Positions 15,258-15,331 of a stretch of 15,331 bases of DNA are shown piece by piece. Numbering within the stretch: position 1 is the first letter of the stretch; each line of letters starts with the position of its first letter. Location: contig CAYNVT010000103.1 in NCBI GenBank assembly GCA_964400685.1, positions 1-15,331 on the forward strand, read 5' to 3'. The position numbers were made by a program, and so were the translations under genes. The DNA is from DATCTV01 sp964400685 (GTDB lineage Bacteria; Desulfobacterota; Desulfomonilia; UBA1062). The notes under the pieces were generated by a model that did not search any database, was not told where the DNA came from, and worked only from the letters and a program-made list of their open reading frames with translations.

Positions 15258-15331
15258 CTACCTCTTTTTTAAGCCCCCTTTGCCTTTAAAAAGACCTGCA
15301 CAGAGACTGATTATATATAAATCAATAACAG
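15258..15331 (-). CDS. Probable C-terminus of a gene running off the right edge
   Basis: On the - strand one frame is open from the window edge for 23 codons, starting VIDLYIISLCAGLF and ending GGLKKR, then TAG at 15258-15260. The other two frames stop at once. A hydrophobic stretch with a basic tail and a strong terminator about 80 bp downstream fit the end of a membrane or membrane-attached protein. It is too short for a family call. Confidence 0.35.
   Translation of the reverse strand, partial: VIDLYIISLCAGLFKGKGGLKKR

Overview
The window (about 15.3 kb) looks like the chromosome of an anaerobic, Gram-negative, deltaproteobacterial-type organism (Desulfobacterota/Syntrophobacterota). This is inferred from gene content: a corrinoid methyltransferase operon, an acyl-CoA dehydrogenase, an RND metal efflux system and a lipoprotein with a classical lipobox. 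No taxonomic marker gene is present, so the assignment is tentative.

Left part (1-6550, mostly + strand): a CusCBA-type heavy-metal efflux system. The outer-membrane factor is cut by the window edge. It overlaps the membrane-fusion gene by 4 bp. The RND pump follows, and it carries the three-methionine Cu(I)/Ag(I) site with the same spacing as E. coli CusA. Between the fusion gene and the pump gene sits an oppositely oriented homocysteine S-methyltransferase gene with its own promoter. After the pump comes a small secreted protein made of 17-residue Asp-rich tandem repeats.

Middle part (6590-9345, - strand): a terminator, an acyl-CoA dehydrogenase with a good sigma70-type promoter and a possible operator, a second terminator, and a 472-residue lipoprotein of unrecognised family.

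Next (9345-12840, - strand): a 335-bp spacer with a strong 27-nt hairpin, then a three-gene operon read from right to left: corrinoid protein, URO-D-family methyltransferase, MFS transporter. A plausible reading is uptake of a methylated or methoxylated compound and transfer of its methyl group to the corrinoid. A perfect 14-bp palindrome upstream is a candidate operator.

Right part (12840-15331): an AT-rich segment of about 1.07 kb bounded by direct copies of the 3' end of a tRNA-Asn gene. It carries a single DUF3800 gene and a block of nested inverted repeats, and no integrase. It looks like a very small tRNA-inserted element or the remnant of one. Beyond it are the intact tRNA-Asn(GTT), a polyprenyl-phosphate-type glycosyltransferase, a perfect 16-bp-stem terminator, and probably the last codons of another - strand gene leaving the window.
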